Part shown: piece by piece, positions 9,179 to 19,351 of the stretch
Numbering within the stretch: position 1 is the first letter of the stretch
Layout: each line of letters begins with the position of its first letter
DNA from: Aquirufa lenticrescens
Lineage (GTDB): Bacteria > Bacteroidota > Bacteroidia > Cytophagales > Spirosomataceae
Assembly: GCF_019916085.1 (NCBI RefSeq)
Contig: NZ_CP049834.1
Location: 1,750,501-1,814,500 of the forward strand
Length of the DNA stretch: 64,000 nucleotides
Reading direction: 5' to 3'
Made by a program: the position numbers and the translations under genes
The notes under the pieces: generated by a model
What the model was told of the DNA's origin: nothing
Seen by the model: only the letters and a program-made list of their open reading frames with translations
Databases searched by the model: none

Positions 9179-10258
9179 CTAATTTCGGAAAGATGTGTCC
9201 GCTTTCCAAATTTCTTCCATGCTTTGGCGTAGATTTTCGGGGATTTCCTGGTTTTTCAATTGCATCCAGGCGCAGGCGGAAGCAAAGGCTTTTTCAAAAT
9301 CAAATAGCTTCAGCGATGGATACTCGCCATAACTAAAGGACGGTAGGTAACGCGGCGGAAATCCGATACTTGAAAGGTTGCAATGACTCCCAATGACGGT
9401 CCCGGTATTCAGATTCGTCCCTACACCGGTAGTGACAAAGTCGCCGATGATTTGGCCTAAAGACTTTAAACCAGTATTTCGAGGTTCTTTTAACGCATAA
9501 TCGTACAAGGAAACAGTTTGAATATCATTACGTAGGTTAGAACCGTTCGTAAGTGCCCCTAAATTCGAAAAGGATCCTATGATCGAGTTGCCTAAATAAC
9601 CTTCATGTGCCTTATTGCTAAAAGGGAAGAAAATACAGTGGTTAATTTCGCCGCCTACCTTGCAGCCTGGGCCGATTGTCGTGTTCGGGCGAATCTTTGC
9701 ACCTATATTCGTTGTTGCGCCCGTTAGAAGCGCCGCTGGGCCCTGAATCAACGTCCCTATTTGTAGATTAACTTCCTCTCCTATATAAATAGGTCCTTTG
9801 CTGGCATCTAAAATGCTTCCCTGCACCTGTGCTGATGGATGAATGTAGATGTTTTCCGGAGCGATTAATGTGTTATTTCCTGGATCAGGATTGTTTCCCT
9901 TGATTTCAGCCCTTAAGAACTCGGCTTGGTAGGCCAGCAAATCTTCAGGATGCTGCAGGAAAGGGAGGTGTTGTTCTAGGTGATTTGTGCCTTGTCCTCT
10001 TTGGGCTAAAACACGACCTTCATAAACGTAGGAACTATCTGCCGGGAGCTGGTCTAAAAGTTGAAAAGTAGAAGGCAACGGTAGGATAGCGCTGAGTACC
10101 TGAATATCCGCCTGATTAGCGTTTGAAACACGTGTAGGCCATTTGCTTTCTAAGGTACTTGTACCTGCCCATAATTCAGCCACAGTACGGTGCTGAGTCA
10201 GGGGTTGTAGCGCGCTTTTTAACGCCAAATCCTCGAATAAATAGACCTTGAGCTGCAT
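9179..10258 (-). CDS. GlmU-like putative sugar nucleotidyltransferase with left-handed beta-helix
   Basis: A 359-residue protein of the type annotated in Bacteroidota as putative sugar nucleotidyl transferase. The N-terminal third (VYLFEDLALKSALQPLTQ) resembles a reduced nucleotidyltransferase domain lacking the standard GGxGTR loop. The C-terminal half has hexapeptide repeats (APENIYIHPSAQVQGS, IGEEVNLQIGTLIQGPA, NTGTVIGSHCNL), as in the GlmU acetyltransferase domain. The exact reaction is unknown. It starts just past the rpmE terminator and leads the holB-hemC-reductase unit; promoter not identified. Confidence 0.75.
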   Translation of the reverse strand: MQLKVYLFEDLALKSALQPLTQHRTVAELWAGTSTLESKWPTRVSNANQADIQVLSAILPLPSTFQLLDQLPADSSYVYEGRVLAQRGQGTNHLEQHLPFLQHPEDLLAYQAEFLRAEIKGNNPDPGNNTLIAPENIYIHPSAQVQGSILDASKGPIYIGEEVNLQIGTLIQGPAALLTGATTNIGAKIRPNTTIGPGCKVGGEINHCIFFPFSNKAHEGYLGNSIIGSFSNLGALTNGSNLRNDIQTVSLYDYALKEPRNTGLKSLGQIIGDFVTTGVGTNLNTGTVIGSHCNLSSIGFPPRYLPSFSYGEYPSLKLFDFEKAFASACAWMQLKNQEIPENLRQSMEEIWKADTSFRN

Positions 10259-10274
10259 AGGACAAATCTAGGAT

Positions 10275-10313
10275 AAAAAAAGCCTTCCCCCAAAAAATGG
10301 AAGAAGGCTTTTT
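10275..10313 (-). terminator. Rho-independent terminator of rpmE
   Basis: An 11-bp perfect inverted repeat (AAAAAGCCTTC at 10277-10287 with GAAGGCTTTTT at 10303-10313), 15-base loop. Read leftward it is followed by a run of T, placing it directly after the rpmE stop at 10332. Confidence 0.85.
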
Positions 10314-10331
10314 GTATAGGCGGTCGGAAAA

Positions 10332-10571
10332 TTACTTCGCGTAACGCTTGTTGAATTTGTCCACACGTCCTGTTGTATCTAACAATACGTTCTTACCTGT
10401 ATAGAATGGGTGAGATTGAGATGAAACCTCTAATTTGTATACTGGGTAAGTTGCTCCTTCAAATTCTGTTGTCTCTGTAGTGGCAACACATGAACGAGTT
10501 AAAAACTTGTAATCAGCTGATAAATCGTGAAATACAACTTCTTTGTATTCTGGGTGGATATCTTTTTTCAT
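10332..10571 (-). CDS. rpmE2: Type B 50S ribosomal protein L31
   Basis: A 79-residue ribosomal protein. It begins [19 protein letters not shown] and has SRSCVATT-like [10 protein letters not shown], then [25 protein letters not shown], the type B (long) L31 pattern. It lacks the four zinc-binding cysteines of the C+ form, so it is a zinc-independent L31. It is monocistronic, with its own promoter and terminator. Confidence 0.95.
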   Translation of the reverse strand: MKKDIHPEYKEVVFHDLSADYKFLTRSCVATTETTEFEGATYPVYKLEVSSQSHPFYTGKNVLLDTTGRVDKFNKRYAK

Positions 10572-10619
10572 GATAATGGATAATAGACGATTCCCTGCCG
10601 TCCTGTTTATATAATGTTT

Positions 10620-10638
10620 TCCAAAGGGGATATTTGGA
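10620..10638 (-). other. Hairpin in the rpmE 5' leader
   Basis: In the predicted rpmE leader the arms TCCAAA and TTTGGA pair exactly around a 7-base loop. A second, smaller pair (GACG/CGTC) lies nearer the start codon. The leader may be structured; any regulatory role is a guess. Confidence 0.4.
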
Positions 10639-10655
10639 CCTTACAATAAGGGATG

Positions 10656-10685
10656 CAAAATTACAGAATGTATTTTATTTTCCAA
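10656..10685 (-). promoter_or_regulatory. Promoter of rpmE
   Basis: On the minus strand the -7 box is TAATTTTG (10656-10663), an exact TAnnTTTG match, preceded by TTG (10683-10685) with a 19-base spacer. This is the cleanest two-part promoter on this side of the gene-free interval. It predicts a leader of about 75-80 bases. Confidence 0.7.
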
Positions 10686-10689
10686 CTAT

Positions 10690-11106
10690 TTACCTTAACA
10701 AAATTTTAGATAATTCCACGCGATTTTTCCGTCATAAAATTTTTAAAAATAATTTTATAGCACTTTTCTAAGAAGCGATACGGCTAATGAATTGAGTTGC
10801 GGGGGTTTGCATGTGGTATTTCAAATACGACTCTTTTTTATATTTTTTTTGGCCAAAAAATTGTTTGCACGGAGCCTGCTTTTTTTCTAATTTTACCAAG
10901 AGCACAATCAGCCAAAGATGCTTCAATTTTTGGTTTAGGAAAGCATAAAAACAAAACCGCCACACACTCAATTTGTTAACGCAAAAAGAGTCCAAAAGCT
11001 AAGAAAAAAATTCTCTTAACACAGGGAATCTATTGTCTACTTTTAGGGGTTTGGTTTTCGCATTTATATGGAATTAGAAGTTTTAAATTATAATAGATAG
11101 ATACAC
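10690..11106 (+). other. Gene-free AT-rich interval upstream of nrdA
   Basis: About 415 bases without a credible gene. Short frames on both strands are low-complexity and have no recognisable features. I see two palindromes, GTATTT-C-AAATAC at 10816-10828 and TTTTTTGGCCAAAAAA at 10845-10860. No clear TAnnTTTG box for nrdA and no obvious NrdR-box pair could be read. It presumably holds the nrdA promoter and long leader. Confidence 0.5.
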
Positions 11107-13557
11107 ATGTACGTAGTAAAAAGAGACGGTCGTCGCGAATCAGTAAAGTTTGACAAAATCACCGCCAGAATTGAAAAGCTGAGTTACAGCTTAGATCCAT
11201 TTTTTGTTCAGCCTTTAGAGGTTGCTAGAAAAGTGATCACTGGTTTGTTTGATGGCGTTAAAACAACTGAACTTGATAATTTAGCGGCTGAAACAGCGGC
11301 CTCTTTGACGACAAAGCACCCTGATTATGCAGTTCTAGCAGCTCGTATCGCAGTTTCTAACTTGCATAAGAACACATTGAAGTCCTTCTCGGCTACGATG
11401 AAGCGTTTGTTTACGTACATCGATCCTAAGACAGGTCAGAACGCTGCACTTCTTTCTAAAGAGGTGTATGATATCATCAAAAACAATGCCGTTGAATTAG
11501 ATGAGGCAATCATCTATGACCGTGACTTTGGTTATGATTATTTCGGATTCAAGACCCTAGAGAAATCGTATCTATTAAAGCTAGATGGTCAAATCGCGGA
11601 ACGTCCTCAGCACATGTTAATGCGTGTAGCGGTAGGTATCCACAAGGAAGATATTGCAGCAGCGATTGAGACCTATAATTTATTGTCTGAGCGTTGGTTC
11701 ACTCATGCGACTCCGACCCTATTTAATGCAGGTACTCCGAAGCCTCAATTATCGTCTTGTTTCTTGTTAACAATGCAGGATGATTCGATCGAAGGAATCT
11801 ACGATACATTGAAGCAAACGGCTAAGATTTCACAGTCTGCTGGAGGTATCGGATTAAGCATCCATAACATCCGTGCTACAGGCTCTTATATCAAGGGAAC
11901 GAATGGTACTTCGAATGGTATTATCCCAATGTTGCGCGTATTTAACGATACAGCTCGTTACGTGGATCAAGGGGGTGGAAAACGTAAAGGTAGCTTTGCG
12001 ATTTACTTAGAACCATGGCACGCAGATGTGTTTGAATTCTTAGAATTGAAAAAGAACCACGGTAAAGAAGAAATGCGCGCGCGTGATTTATTCTATGCCC
12101 TTTGGATTCCAGATTTATTCATGAAGCGTGTAGAGAATAACGAAGAGTGGTCTCTATTCTGTCCTCACGAGTGTCCAGGTTTAGCGGATACACACGGAGC
12201 TGAATTCGAAGCCTTGTATGAGAAATACGAATTGGCTGGTAAAGCACGTACGGTTGTTAAAGCACAAGAATTGTGGTTCAAGGTGTTAGAATCTCAAACA
12301 GAGACGGGTACGCCTTATATGTTGTTTAAAGATCATGCGAACAACAAATCAAACCAAAAGAACTTAGGAACAATCAAGTCTTCGAACTTGTGTACGGAGA
12401 TCATTGAGTATACAGCGAAAGATGAAGTAGCGGTTTGTAACTTAGCTTCATTAGCCTTGCCTAAATATGTGAATGCGGACGAAAACGGTGTTTTACGTTT
12501 CGATCACAAGAAATTATATGAGGTGACGAAGATTGCGACACGCAATTTGAACAAGATCATCGATGTAAACTATTACCCAGTAAAAGAGGCTGAAAACTCG
12601 AACTTACGCCACCGTCCTATCGGTTTAGGAGTTCAAGGTTTAGCTGATGTGTTTATTTTGTTACGTATGCCATTCGAGTCAGCAGAAGCGCAACAATTGA
12701 ACAAAGATATCTTCGAAACAATTTATTTCGCAGCGATGGAAACATCGATGGAATTAGCGAAAGTAGAAGGTCCTTACTCTACTTGGGAAGGTTCACCTAT
12801 TTCGAAAGGGGTATTCCAATTCGATATGTGGAATGTAACACCATCTTCAGGAAACTGGGATTGGGAAGATCTACGTACGAAAGTAGTAGAGAATGGTGTG
12901 CGTAACTCACTATTAGTTGCTCCAATGCCTACGGCTTCTACCAGTCAGATCCTTGGTAACAACGAATGTTTCGAGCCATACACATCTAATATCTACGCAC
13001 GTCGTGTATTATCAGGTGAATTTGCGATCGTTAACAAGCACTTATTAAAAGATTTGATCAAATTAAACTTGTGGAATGATTCCATGAAGAATAAATTGAT
13101 CATTGCGAATGGATCCGTTCAAAACATTCCGGAAATTCCTCAAAACTTGAAGGATTTATACAAAACGGTTTGGGAGATCAAGCAAAAGACCATCTTAGAA
13201 ATGGCTGCTGATCGTGGAGCCTACATTTGCCAATCTCAAAGTTTAAATATCCACATCCAAGATGTGAACTTTGGTAAATTAACATCGATGCACTTCCACG
13301 CGTGGAAGCTAGGCTTGAAAACAGGTATGTATTACCTACGTACGAAAGCGGCAACGGATGCGATTAAGTTCACTGTGGAGAAACAAGCAGAGCCAGCGAT
13401 TGAGCAAACGAATTTAGTAAACGAAACTGAATTAGTGTACTCAGAAGCAGCAGCGAAAGCGGCGGCAGCTAGTTTTGATAACAGTGTAGAACAAAATAAA
13501 GCGGATATGACTTGTTCTTTGGATAATCCAGAGGCATGTGAGGCTTGCGGATCTTGA
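11107..13557 (+). CDS. nrdA: Class I ribonucleoside-diphosphate reductase, alpha subunit
   Basis: An 816-residue enzyme reducing ribonucleotides to deoxyribonucleotides. An N-terminal ATP-cone ([20 protein letters not shown]) is followed by the catalytic barrel. Visible are the redox Cys in PQLSSCFLL, the active-site NLCTEI, the second redox Cys in [25 protein letters not shown], the radical-relay tyrosines in GMYYLRTK, and the C-terminal CEACGS thiol pair. The gene for the radical-bearing beta subunit (nrdB) is not adjacent. An alanine-rich linker precedes the C-terminal tail. A terminator follows directly. Confidence 0.96.
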   Translation: MYVVKRDGRRESVKFDKITARIEKLSYSLDPFFVQPLEVARKVITGLFDGVKTTELDNLAAETAASLTTKHPDYAVLAARIAVSNLHKNTLKSFSATMKRLFTYIDPKTGQNAALLSKEVYDIIKNNAVELDEAIIYDRDFGYDYFGFKTLEKSYLLKLDGQIAERPQHMLMRVAVGIHKEDIAAAIETYNLLSERWFTHATPTLFNAGTPKPQLSSCFLLTMQDDSIEGIYDTLKQTAKISQSAGGIGLSIHNIRATGSYIKGTNGTSNGIIPMLRVFNDTARYVDQGGGKRKGSFAIYLEPWHADVFEFLELKKNHGKEEMRARDLFYALWIPDLFMKRVENNEEWSLFCPHECPGLADTHGAEFEALYEKYELAGKARTVVKAQELWFKVLESQTETGTPYMLFKDHANNKSNQKNLGTIKSSNLCTEIIEYTAKDEVAVCNLASLALPKYVNADENGVLRFDHKKLYEVTKIATRNLNKIIDVNYYPVKEAENSNLRHRPIGLGVQGLADVFILLRMPFESAEAQQLNKDIFETIYFAAMETSMELAKVEGPYSTWEGSPISKGVFQFDMWNVTPSSGNWDWEDLRTKVVENGVRNSLLVAPMPTASTSQILGNNECFEPYTSNIYARRVLSGEFAIVNKHLLKDLIKLNLWNDSMKNKLIIANGSVQNIPEIPQNLKDLYKTVWEIKQKTILEMAADRGAYICQSQSLNIHIQDVNFGKLTSMHFHAWKLGLKTGMYYLRTKAATDAIKFTVEKQAEPAIEQTNLVNETELVYSEAAAKAAAASFDNSVEQNKADMTCSLDNPEACEACGS

Positions 13558-13585
13558 TCCCCAACCCTAAGCTGAAATAAAAAAG

Positions 13586-13621
13586 AATCACTTAACCGTT
13601 TGCGTTGAGTGATTTTTTTTT
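13586..13621 (+). terminator. Rho-independent terminator of nrdA
   Basis: Ten-base arms (AATCACTTAA and TTGAGTGATT, one G-T pair) around a 9-base loop, followed by nine T. It starts 28 bases after the nrdA stop. Confidence 0.85.
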
Positions 13622-13640
13622 GCGAAACATTCGAATTAGT

Positions 13641-14285
13641 ATGAAAAATGTATTTTTGAAATTATTCTGGCTAGATGCCATCCTAGAATTATTGTCCCCT
13701 ATCTTATTTTCGAATTTCCCGGAGATTAGATATGTAACAAAGCCCTTACTGATGATCCTCTTAATGGGTCACATTGCGCAAGAAAACCCTAAACCAGCGC
13801 TTTTCATCACGGCGATTTTCGCTCTGTTAGGCGATGTGTTTTTGATGCTTCCAGGTGATAGTCCGCTCTTTTTTCAGCTTGGATTAGGGGCCTTTTTGAT
13901 CATGCAGGTGAGCTACATTTGCCTTTTTGCTAAACAAGCTTCAGAGGAGGCTTGGATACCGGCATACGCACGATCACCTTTAGCAGGCGCACTTATTTAT
14001 GTATTCTCATTTTTAGCTTTTTTAAACCCCTATTTAGCAGGAGGGATGAAGATTCCGGTGACCCTATACGCGTTTGCGCTTGGTTCGATGCTGTACTTTG
14101 CGATTCGCCTTAAGAATCAGACCATTGTTTTGGGGGCATTTTTCTTTGTGGTTTCGGATAGTGTTTTGGCTTTTGGAAAGTTTTATTATTCTTTTCCGGG
14201 GATATCTACCGTGGTAATGAGTACTTATATTGTGGCTCAATTGCTACTAATCAGCGCTTTGTGTAAATTGCAGCTTAAGAAATAA
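13641..14285 (+). CDS. YhhN/TMEM86-family membrane protein (lysoplasmalogenase family)
   Basis: A 214-residue integral membrane protein with about eight hydrophobic segments. The pattern PLLMILLM...ALLGDVFLMLP and FFFVVSDSVLAFGKFYY matches the YhhN family, whose animal member hydrolyses lysoplasmalogens; the bacterial role is unclear. An upstream ATG at 13605 lies inside the nrdA terminator, so ATG 13641 is preferred. It precedes the large FAD/Fe-S oxidoreductase by 3 bases and is likely cotranscribed with it. Confidence 0.8.
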   Translation: MKNVFLKLFWLDAILELLSPILFSNFPEIRYVTKPLLMILLMGHIAQENPKPALFITAIFALLGDVFLMLPGDSPLFFQLGLGAFLIMQVSYICLFAKQASEEAWIPAYARSPLAGALIYVFSFLAFLNPYLAGGMKIPVTLYAFALGSMLYFAIRLKNQTIVLGAFFFVVSDSVLAFGKFYYSFPGISTVVMSTYIVAQLLLISALCKLQLKK

Positions 14286-14288
14286 ACC

Positions 14289-17210
14289 ATGGCGACGCAA
14301 ATCACTGAATCTCTTCTATCTACTTTAGGCAGCACCTTGCAAGGGTCGCTTCACACGGACACCGTGATGAAGACTTTATATGCGACGGATGCATCGGCCT
14401 ATCGGGAGATGCCTTTAGGGGTGGTGATTCCAGAGACAAAAGATGATTTAGAGAAAATCATTCGATTTGCAGACCAAAATTCGATTCCCCTGATCCCTCG
14501 AACTGCGGGAACCTCTTTAGCCGGGCAGGTAGTAGGTAAAGCTTTGGTGGTGGATGTTTCCAAATTTTTCAATCGTATATTAGAAGTGAATGTGGCCGAA
14601 TCCTATGTGTGGGTAGAGCCGGGTGTGGTGCGTGATGTATTGAATGTGGAGTTGAAGAAGCATGGTTTGTTCTTTGGTCCAGAAACATCGACTGCGAATC
14701 GGGCGATGATCGGTGGAATGGTAGGAAATAACTCCTGTGGTTCTAATTCAGTGGTATATGGTTCCACAAGGGATCATGTCTTAGAGGTTGAAGGATATTT
14801 ATCGGATGGAACACCGGTTCACTTTACCGCAGAAGATCCCTTTGAGACGATTAAATCACTAGAAAAAGGTTCTCGTCTGCATGGAATTTATGACAAGACC
14901 CTAGCGTCCTTATCAGATCCGCAAAACCAGAAAAATATTATTGAAGAATTTCCAAAGCCGAGCATACATCGTCGAAATACAGGCTATGCTGTGGATATGC
15001 TGTTGAACACGAAAGCGTTTGAAAAAACGGAGGCGCCCTTTAATTTCTGTTCACTAATCAGTGGGTCTGAGGGTACTTTGTGCTTTGCTACTCGAATTAA
15101 ATTGCATGTTGACCCATTGCCGCCCGCACACCTGGGGCTGGTTTGTGGACACTTTAATACCATAGACGAAGCTTTAAGAGCGAATTTAATTGCTTTAGAA
15201 TTTAATCCATCTGCCTCCGAGTTGATGGATCATTATATTTTAGAATGTACGAAAGCGAATCCAGAACAGCGCCTGAATCGTTTCTTTGTGGAAGGTGATC
15301 CAGGAGCTATACTGGTTGTGGAATTACGTTCTGATTCAGCGGAAGATTTAGCCTCTCAAGCGCAGGCTTGCGAAGCTGCGATGCGTAAGGCTGGATTAGG
15401 TTACCATTTTCCGTTTGTAACTGGAGGCGATGTGAAGAAGGTTTGGGACTTGAGAAAAGCAGGTTTAGGCCTACTTTCTAATTTACCTGGAGACGAAAAA
15501 GCAGTTGCCGTAATCGAAGATACAGCGGTAGACGTGAATGATTTGCCAGCGTTCATCGCTGAATTCAACGAAATTTTACAAGCGAATAACCTGTATTGCG
15601 TGCATTATGCGCACGCAGGATCAGGTGAATTGCATTTGCGTCCGATTATTAATCTGAAGACCAAAGAAGGGCATCAGCAATTCCGCCATATTGCGGAAGA
15701 GATTGCTCGTTTAGTTAAGAAATTTAAAGGTTCTCTATCGGGGGAACACGGAGATGGCCGTTTAAGAGGAGAGTTTATCCCTTGGATGGTGGGAGAGGAG
15801 AATTACCAATTAATGCGGGAATTGAAGTCTTGGTGGGATCCTAAGGGGATATTTAATCCTAATAAGATTGTGGATACGCCTCCAATGGACACGTTCCTAC
15901 GCTATGAGGCGGGTCAACAAACACCTGAATTTAAAACGGCATTCCGTTTCAAGGATCAAGATGTATTGCAACATGCGGAGCAGTGCAACGGATCCGGTGA
16001 TTGCCGTAAAACGCCTATTTCAGGGGGGACGATGTGTCCATCCTTTATGGCGACCAGAAATGAAAAAGAAACGACTCGTGCTCGCGCGAACATACTTCGC
16101 GAGTTTTTAACACGCTCAGAACAGCCTAATCGCTTCGCTCATGAGGAGATTAAAGAGGTAATGGATCTTTGTTTGGCTTGTAAGGGTTGTAAGGCTGAGT
16201 GTCCATCGAATGTGGATGTGGCGAAATTGAAGATGGAGTTCTTGTACCAGTACCAAAAAGAAAAGGGTCTTCCTTTGCGTTCTTGGTTAGTGGGCAACTT
16301 TGCGAAGCTATCTAACATAGCTTCTTATGTGCCTTCCCTGTACAATGTGGTGATGGGTACGCCAGCGATTCGACGTATTTCAAACGCCCTCGTAGGTTTC
16401 CACCCGGATCGCACGATGCCTCTCATGGCAAAACAGACTTTATGGTCTTGGTTAAAGGGACGCACTAGCCCGGTTCAATCGAAATCGGTTTACCTGTTCG
16501 TTGATGAGTTTACGAATTTTAATGATGCTGAAATAGGTCGCACGGCTGTTTTATTGCTGGAGCGTTTGGGCTATGAGGTGAAGACAATACCACACCCGAT
16601 TTCTGGAAGAGCGTATTTGTCCAAAGGAATGCTGGATGAGGCACGCGTATTAGCGATGCAAAACGTACGTCTTTGGTCATCTTTAATCTCTGAAAATACG
16701 CCATTGGTGGGTATTGAACCTTCTGCCATCTTAACCTTCCGCGATGAATATCCGGATTTAGTATCGGATGAATGGGTAGTGAAGGCGCAGGATTTAGCGA
16801 AAAACACCTTGTTGTTGGAAGAATTTATCGCTCGGGAAGCAGATGCAAAACGCATCACATCTGCAGCATTTAGCTCCGAGAAGAAGCTACTGAAATTACA
16901 TGGTCATTGCCAACAGAAGGCGATCTCCTCTCTAGTAGCGGCGAAAAAGGCCCTTTCTTTACCGGAGAACTTTGAAGTGCAATTAATCCCTTCTGGATGT
17001 TGTGGAATGGCGGGTTCTTTTGGCTATGAAAAAGAGCATTATGATCTGTCGATGCAAATAGGGGAATTAGTCTTGTTCCCTACGGTGCGTGCTCAGCCGG
17101 AAGAGGTGGATATTGTGGCTTCAGGAACGAGTTGTCGTCATCAAATCCATGATGGAACCAAGCGACATGCTAAGCATGCCGCTGAGATCCTTTTTGCTGC
17201 TTTAAAGTAA
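14289..17210 (+). CDS. FAD-binding and Fe-S-binding oxidoreductase (GlcD/D-2-hydroxyacid dehydrogenase type)
   Basis: A 973-residue fusion. Residues about 40-220 form a PCMH-type FAD domain (IPLIPRTAGTSLAGQ, GGMVGNNSCGSNS); 270-540 form the FAD-oxidase C domain ending SGEHGDGR...FNPNKI. Ferredoxin-like Cys motifs follow (CNGSGDC at about 560, CLACKGCKAECP at about 630), and a C-terminal CCG-type region carries LHGHCQQK and SGCCGMAGSFG. The layout is that of D-lactate or D-2-hydroxyglutarate dehydrogenases feeding electrons to quinone. Substrate unknown. Confidence 0.88.
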   Translation: MATQITESLLSTLGSTLQGSLHTDTVMKTLYATDASAYREMPLGVVIPETKDDLEKIIRFADQNSIPLIPRTAGTSLAGQVVGKALVVDVSKFFNRILEVNVAESYVWVEPGVVRDVLNVELKKHGLFFGPETSTANRAMIGGMVGNNSCGSNSVVYGSTRDHVLEVEGYLSDGTPVHFTAEDPFETIKSLEKGSRLHGIYDKTLASLSDPQNQKNIIEEFPKPSIHRRNTGYAVDMLLNTKAFEKTEAPFNFCSLISGSEGTLCFATRIKLHVDPLPPAHLGLVCGHFNTIDEALRANLIALEFNPSASELMDHYILECTKANPEQRLNRFFVEGDPGAILVVELRSDSAEDLASQAQACEAAMRKAGLGYHFPFVTGGDVKKVWDLRKAGLGLLSNLPGDEKAVAVIEDTAVDVNDLPAFIAEFNEILQANNLYCVHYAHAGSGELHLRPIINLKTKEGHQQFRHIAEEIARLVKKFKGSLSGEHGDGRLRGEFIPWMVGEENYQLMRELKSWWDPKGIFNPNKIVDTPPMDTFLRYEAGQQTPEFKTAFRFKDQDVLQHAEQCNGSGDCRKTPISGGTMCPSFMATRNEKETTRARANILREFLTRSEQPNRFAHEEIKEVMDLCLACKGCKAECPSNVDVAKLKMEFLYQYQKEKGLPLRSWLVGNFAKLSNIASYVPSLYNVVMGTPAIRRISNALVGFHPDRTMPLMAKQTLWSWLKGRTSPVQSKSVYLFVDEFTNFNDAEIGRTAVLLLERLGYEVKTIPHPISGRAYLSKGMLDEARVLAMQNVRLWSSLISENTPLVGIEPSAILTFRDEYPDLVSDEWVVKAQDLAKNTLLLEEFIAREADAKRITSAAFSSEKKLLKLHGHCQQKAISSLVAAKKALSLPENFEVQLIPSGCCGMAGSFGYEKEHYDLSMQIGELVLFPTVRAQPEEVDIVASGTSCRHQIHDGTKRHAKHAAEILFAALK

Positions 17211-17212
17211 GA

Positions 17213-19114
17213 TTAGAATTTCCAGCGTACGAAAGCTTCCATGGCTTCGTATTCGGCTAGGCCTAGGGCGTTGTAGATAGAAGCCGTTGCGCGGTTTCTT
17301 TCTTCAGCGCGTTGCCAAAACTCCCTTGAATCGTCTCCCTGGAATACGACCCCATCTTTTTGAGACTGGTGCTTGAAAATACCCATTCTCTTTTTGAATA
17401 CTTGGTCTGGAGACATCGGTACGGCCATTTCGATTTGGTCAATATCCCATTCTGCCCAGGCTCCCTTGTAAAGCCATACCCAGCAGTTCTTCATGAATTC
17501 TCGGTGCTTCAATCGCGTCACGGCCTCCATGATGGCGTCTAAACAAACTTTGTGTGTCCCGTGTGGATCGGCTAAATCCCCAGCCGCATAAATCTGGTGC
17601 GGTTGAATCTCTTCGATGAGGTCCATCACGATTTGAATGTCTTTTTCGCCAATGGGTTTCTTGCGAATGGTTCCCGTTTCGTAAAAGGGTAATTCTAAGA
17701 AATGGGCGTTCTCTTTTTTGATGCCTACGAAGCGGCAAGTATTCTTGGCTTCCCCTTTGCGGATTAAACCTTTGATCTCTCGAACCGCTTGAATATCAAT
17801 TTCGGAGTCAGGTTTATTTTTAAGGAACTTAATGGCTTCTTTGTAAATGCGGTTTGCCTTCGCGTTAGGGCTTTCGAACTTTTCGTTGAAGTCTACGACA
17901 AATTCGGCGAAACGAAGGGCTTCATCGTCTGCTACCGCAATATTACCCGTTGTTTGGTAAGCAACGTGCACATCGTGTCCTTGGTCGTGTAGACGTTGGA
18001 AAGTTCCCCCCATTGAGATGATATCGTCATCTGGGTGTGGGCTGAAGATTAATACTTTCTTCTTGGCTGGGAAAGCTCGTTCTGGACGATGCGTATCGTC
18101 AGCGTTTGGTTTACCACCTGGCCAGCCCGTGATAGTATGTTGTAGGTAGTTGAAAACCTCGATATTGATCTCGTAGGCCTGTCCATATAGGGATAATAGA
18201 TCAGAAAGGCCGTTTTCGTTATAGTCTTTAGAGGTAAGTTTTAATACCGGTTTATGTAATGTCAAGGAAAGATGAGTTACCGCTTTCTTTATCATATTGC
18301 GGTCCCAATTCACTGTGTCAACTATCCAAGGGGTTTTAATGCGCGTTAACATCGATGCTGCCGTTTCATCTAAAATGAAAGTGGCATTGGGATGTAATTG
18401 CAGGTAAGAGGCTGGAATGTCTGAGGTCACGGTTCCTTCCACGGCTTTAGCGACACTATTCGCTTTGTGTTCTCCCCAAGCAAGTAATACGATCTTCTTC
18501 GACTTCATAATACTGTCGATGCCGAGCGTGATGGCTTTTTTAGGGACTTTTTGCAATCCTCCAAAATCAGGGGACGCATCAATCTTCGTCGCAATATCCA
18601 ACGTCATCAAACGCGTTTTGGAGTTGATTGTTGATCCTGGTTCGTTGAATCCAATATGCCCATTACGTCCAATCCCCAATAGGTAATAATCGAATCCGCC
18701 CAAGCGTTCAATCTTTGCTTCATAATCTCGGCAAAACTCGGGAATTTTGTCTAAAGCTAATGTTCCATCTGGTAAATGGTAATTTGTTACCGGTATATCA
18801 ATATGGTCAAAGAGTTGTTCTTTCATAAATCGAACATAACTCTGGATGGAATCAGGTTCCATGGGATGGTATTCATCGAGGTTAAACGTGATGACATCTT
18901 TGAAACTTAAGCCCTCTTCTCGGTGAATTCGAATCAGTTCTTGGTAGACTTTTTTAGGCGAAGATCCAGTCGCAAGTCCTAGAATAGTGGGCTTGCTGGC
19001 TTGGTTGTTTTTGCGAATAAGTTCCGCAATTTCTGTCGCAACAGACTTAGATGCAGCATCGGAGTCTGAAAAAATGTGAGTTGGAATGCGTTCAAAGCTG
19101 ATTTCTTGTTCCAT
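17213..19114 (-). CDS. nagB: Glucosamine-6-phosphate deaminase fused to a PIG-L-type deacetylase domain
   Basis: A 633-residue two-domain protein. Residues about 15-270 are NagB-like: LATGSSPKKVY, FNLDEYHPM, and GIGRNGHIGFNEPGS, the deaminase active-site signature. Residues about 345-620 are a PIG-L/LmbE-like fold with the metal-binding SPHPDDDIISMGG. Together they could deacetylate and deaminate amino-sugar phosphates in peptidoglycan or chitin recycling; that coupling is inferred. Such fusions are known in Bacteroidota. It starts 4 bases after the small HTH gene and is convergent with the FAD/Fe-S gene. Confidence 0.88.
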   Translation of the reverse strand: MEQEISFERIPTHIFSDSDAASKSVATEIAELIRKNNQASKPTILGLATGSSPKKVYQELIRIHREEGLSFKDVITFNLDEYHPMEPDSIQSYVRFMKEQLFDHIDIPVTNYHLPDGTLALDKIPEFCRDYEAKIERLGGFDYYLLGIGRNGHIGFNEPGSTINSKTRLMTLDIATKIDASPDFGGLQKVPKKAITLGIDSIMKSKKIVLLAWGEHKANSVAKAVEGTVTSDIPASYLQLHPNATFILDETAASMLTRIKTPWIVDTVNWDRNMIKKAVTHLSLTLHKPVLKLTSKDYNENGLSDLLSLYGQAYEINIEVFNYLQHTITGWPGGKPNADDTHRPERAFPAKKKVLIFSPHPDDDIISMGGTFQRLHDQGHDVHVAYQTTGNIAVADDEALRFAEFVVDFNEKFESPNAKANRIYKEAIKFLKNKPDSEIDIQAVREIKGLIRKGEAKNTCRFVGIKKENAHFLELPFYETGTIRKKPIGEKDIQIVMDLIEEIQPHQIYAAGDLADPHGTHKVCLDAIMEAVTRLKHREFMKNCWVWLYKGAWAEWDIDQIEMAVPMSPDQVFKKRMGIFKHQSQKDGVVFQGDDSREFWQRAEERNRATASIYNALGLAEYEAMEAFVRWKF

Positions 19115-19118
19115 AGTC

Positions 19119-19334
19119 TTATTTTTTTGCGTTTTTAGCCGCTACAATCAAAAGGTCGAGTGAAAGAGCATCAAAGATGCGTAGAATGGTTTTGATGGCA
19201 GGATTTCCTTTGCCTAATTCGATACTGTGAATCGTTTTAATGGCAACGCCACTTTTTTGACTGAGTTCTTCTTGTTTTAATCCGATGGCATTTCTTTTTT
19301 CTCTTACGATTTGCCCGAATACTACTAAATCCAT
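19119..19334 (-). CDS. HipB-like XRE-family transcriptional regulator
   Basis: A 71-residue single-domain helix-turn-helix protein. GLKQEELSQKSGVAIKTIHS is the recognisable XRE helix-turn-helix, followed by IELGKGNPAIKTILRI. It resembles the antitoxin-like HipB/y4mF group, but no HipA or other toxin gene follows. The gene downstream is the NagB/PIG-L fusion, 4 bases away, so this is probably its cotranscribed local regulator. Confidence 0.82.
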   Translation of the reverse strand: MDLVVFGQIVREKRNAIGLKQEELSQKSGVAIKTIHSIELGKGNPAIKTILRIFDALSLDLLIVAAKNAKK

Positions 19335-19351
19335 TGTTGCTAGGTTTTTGA

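Noticed and set aside
10768-10995. Short frames on both strands upstream of nrdA
   Set aside because: Low-complexity, no domain, no ribosome-binding context, and the two frames overlap on opposite strands. I treat the interval as regulatory.
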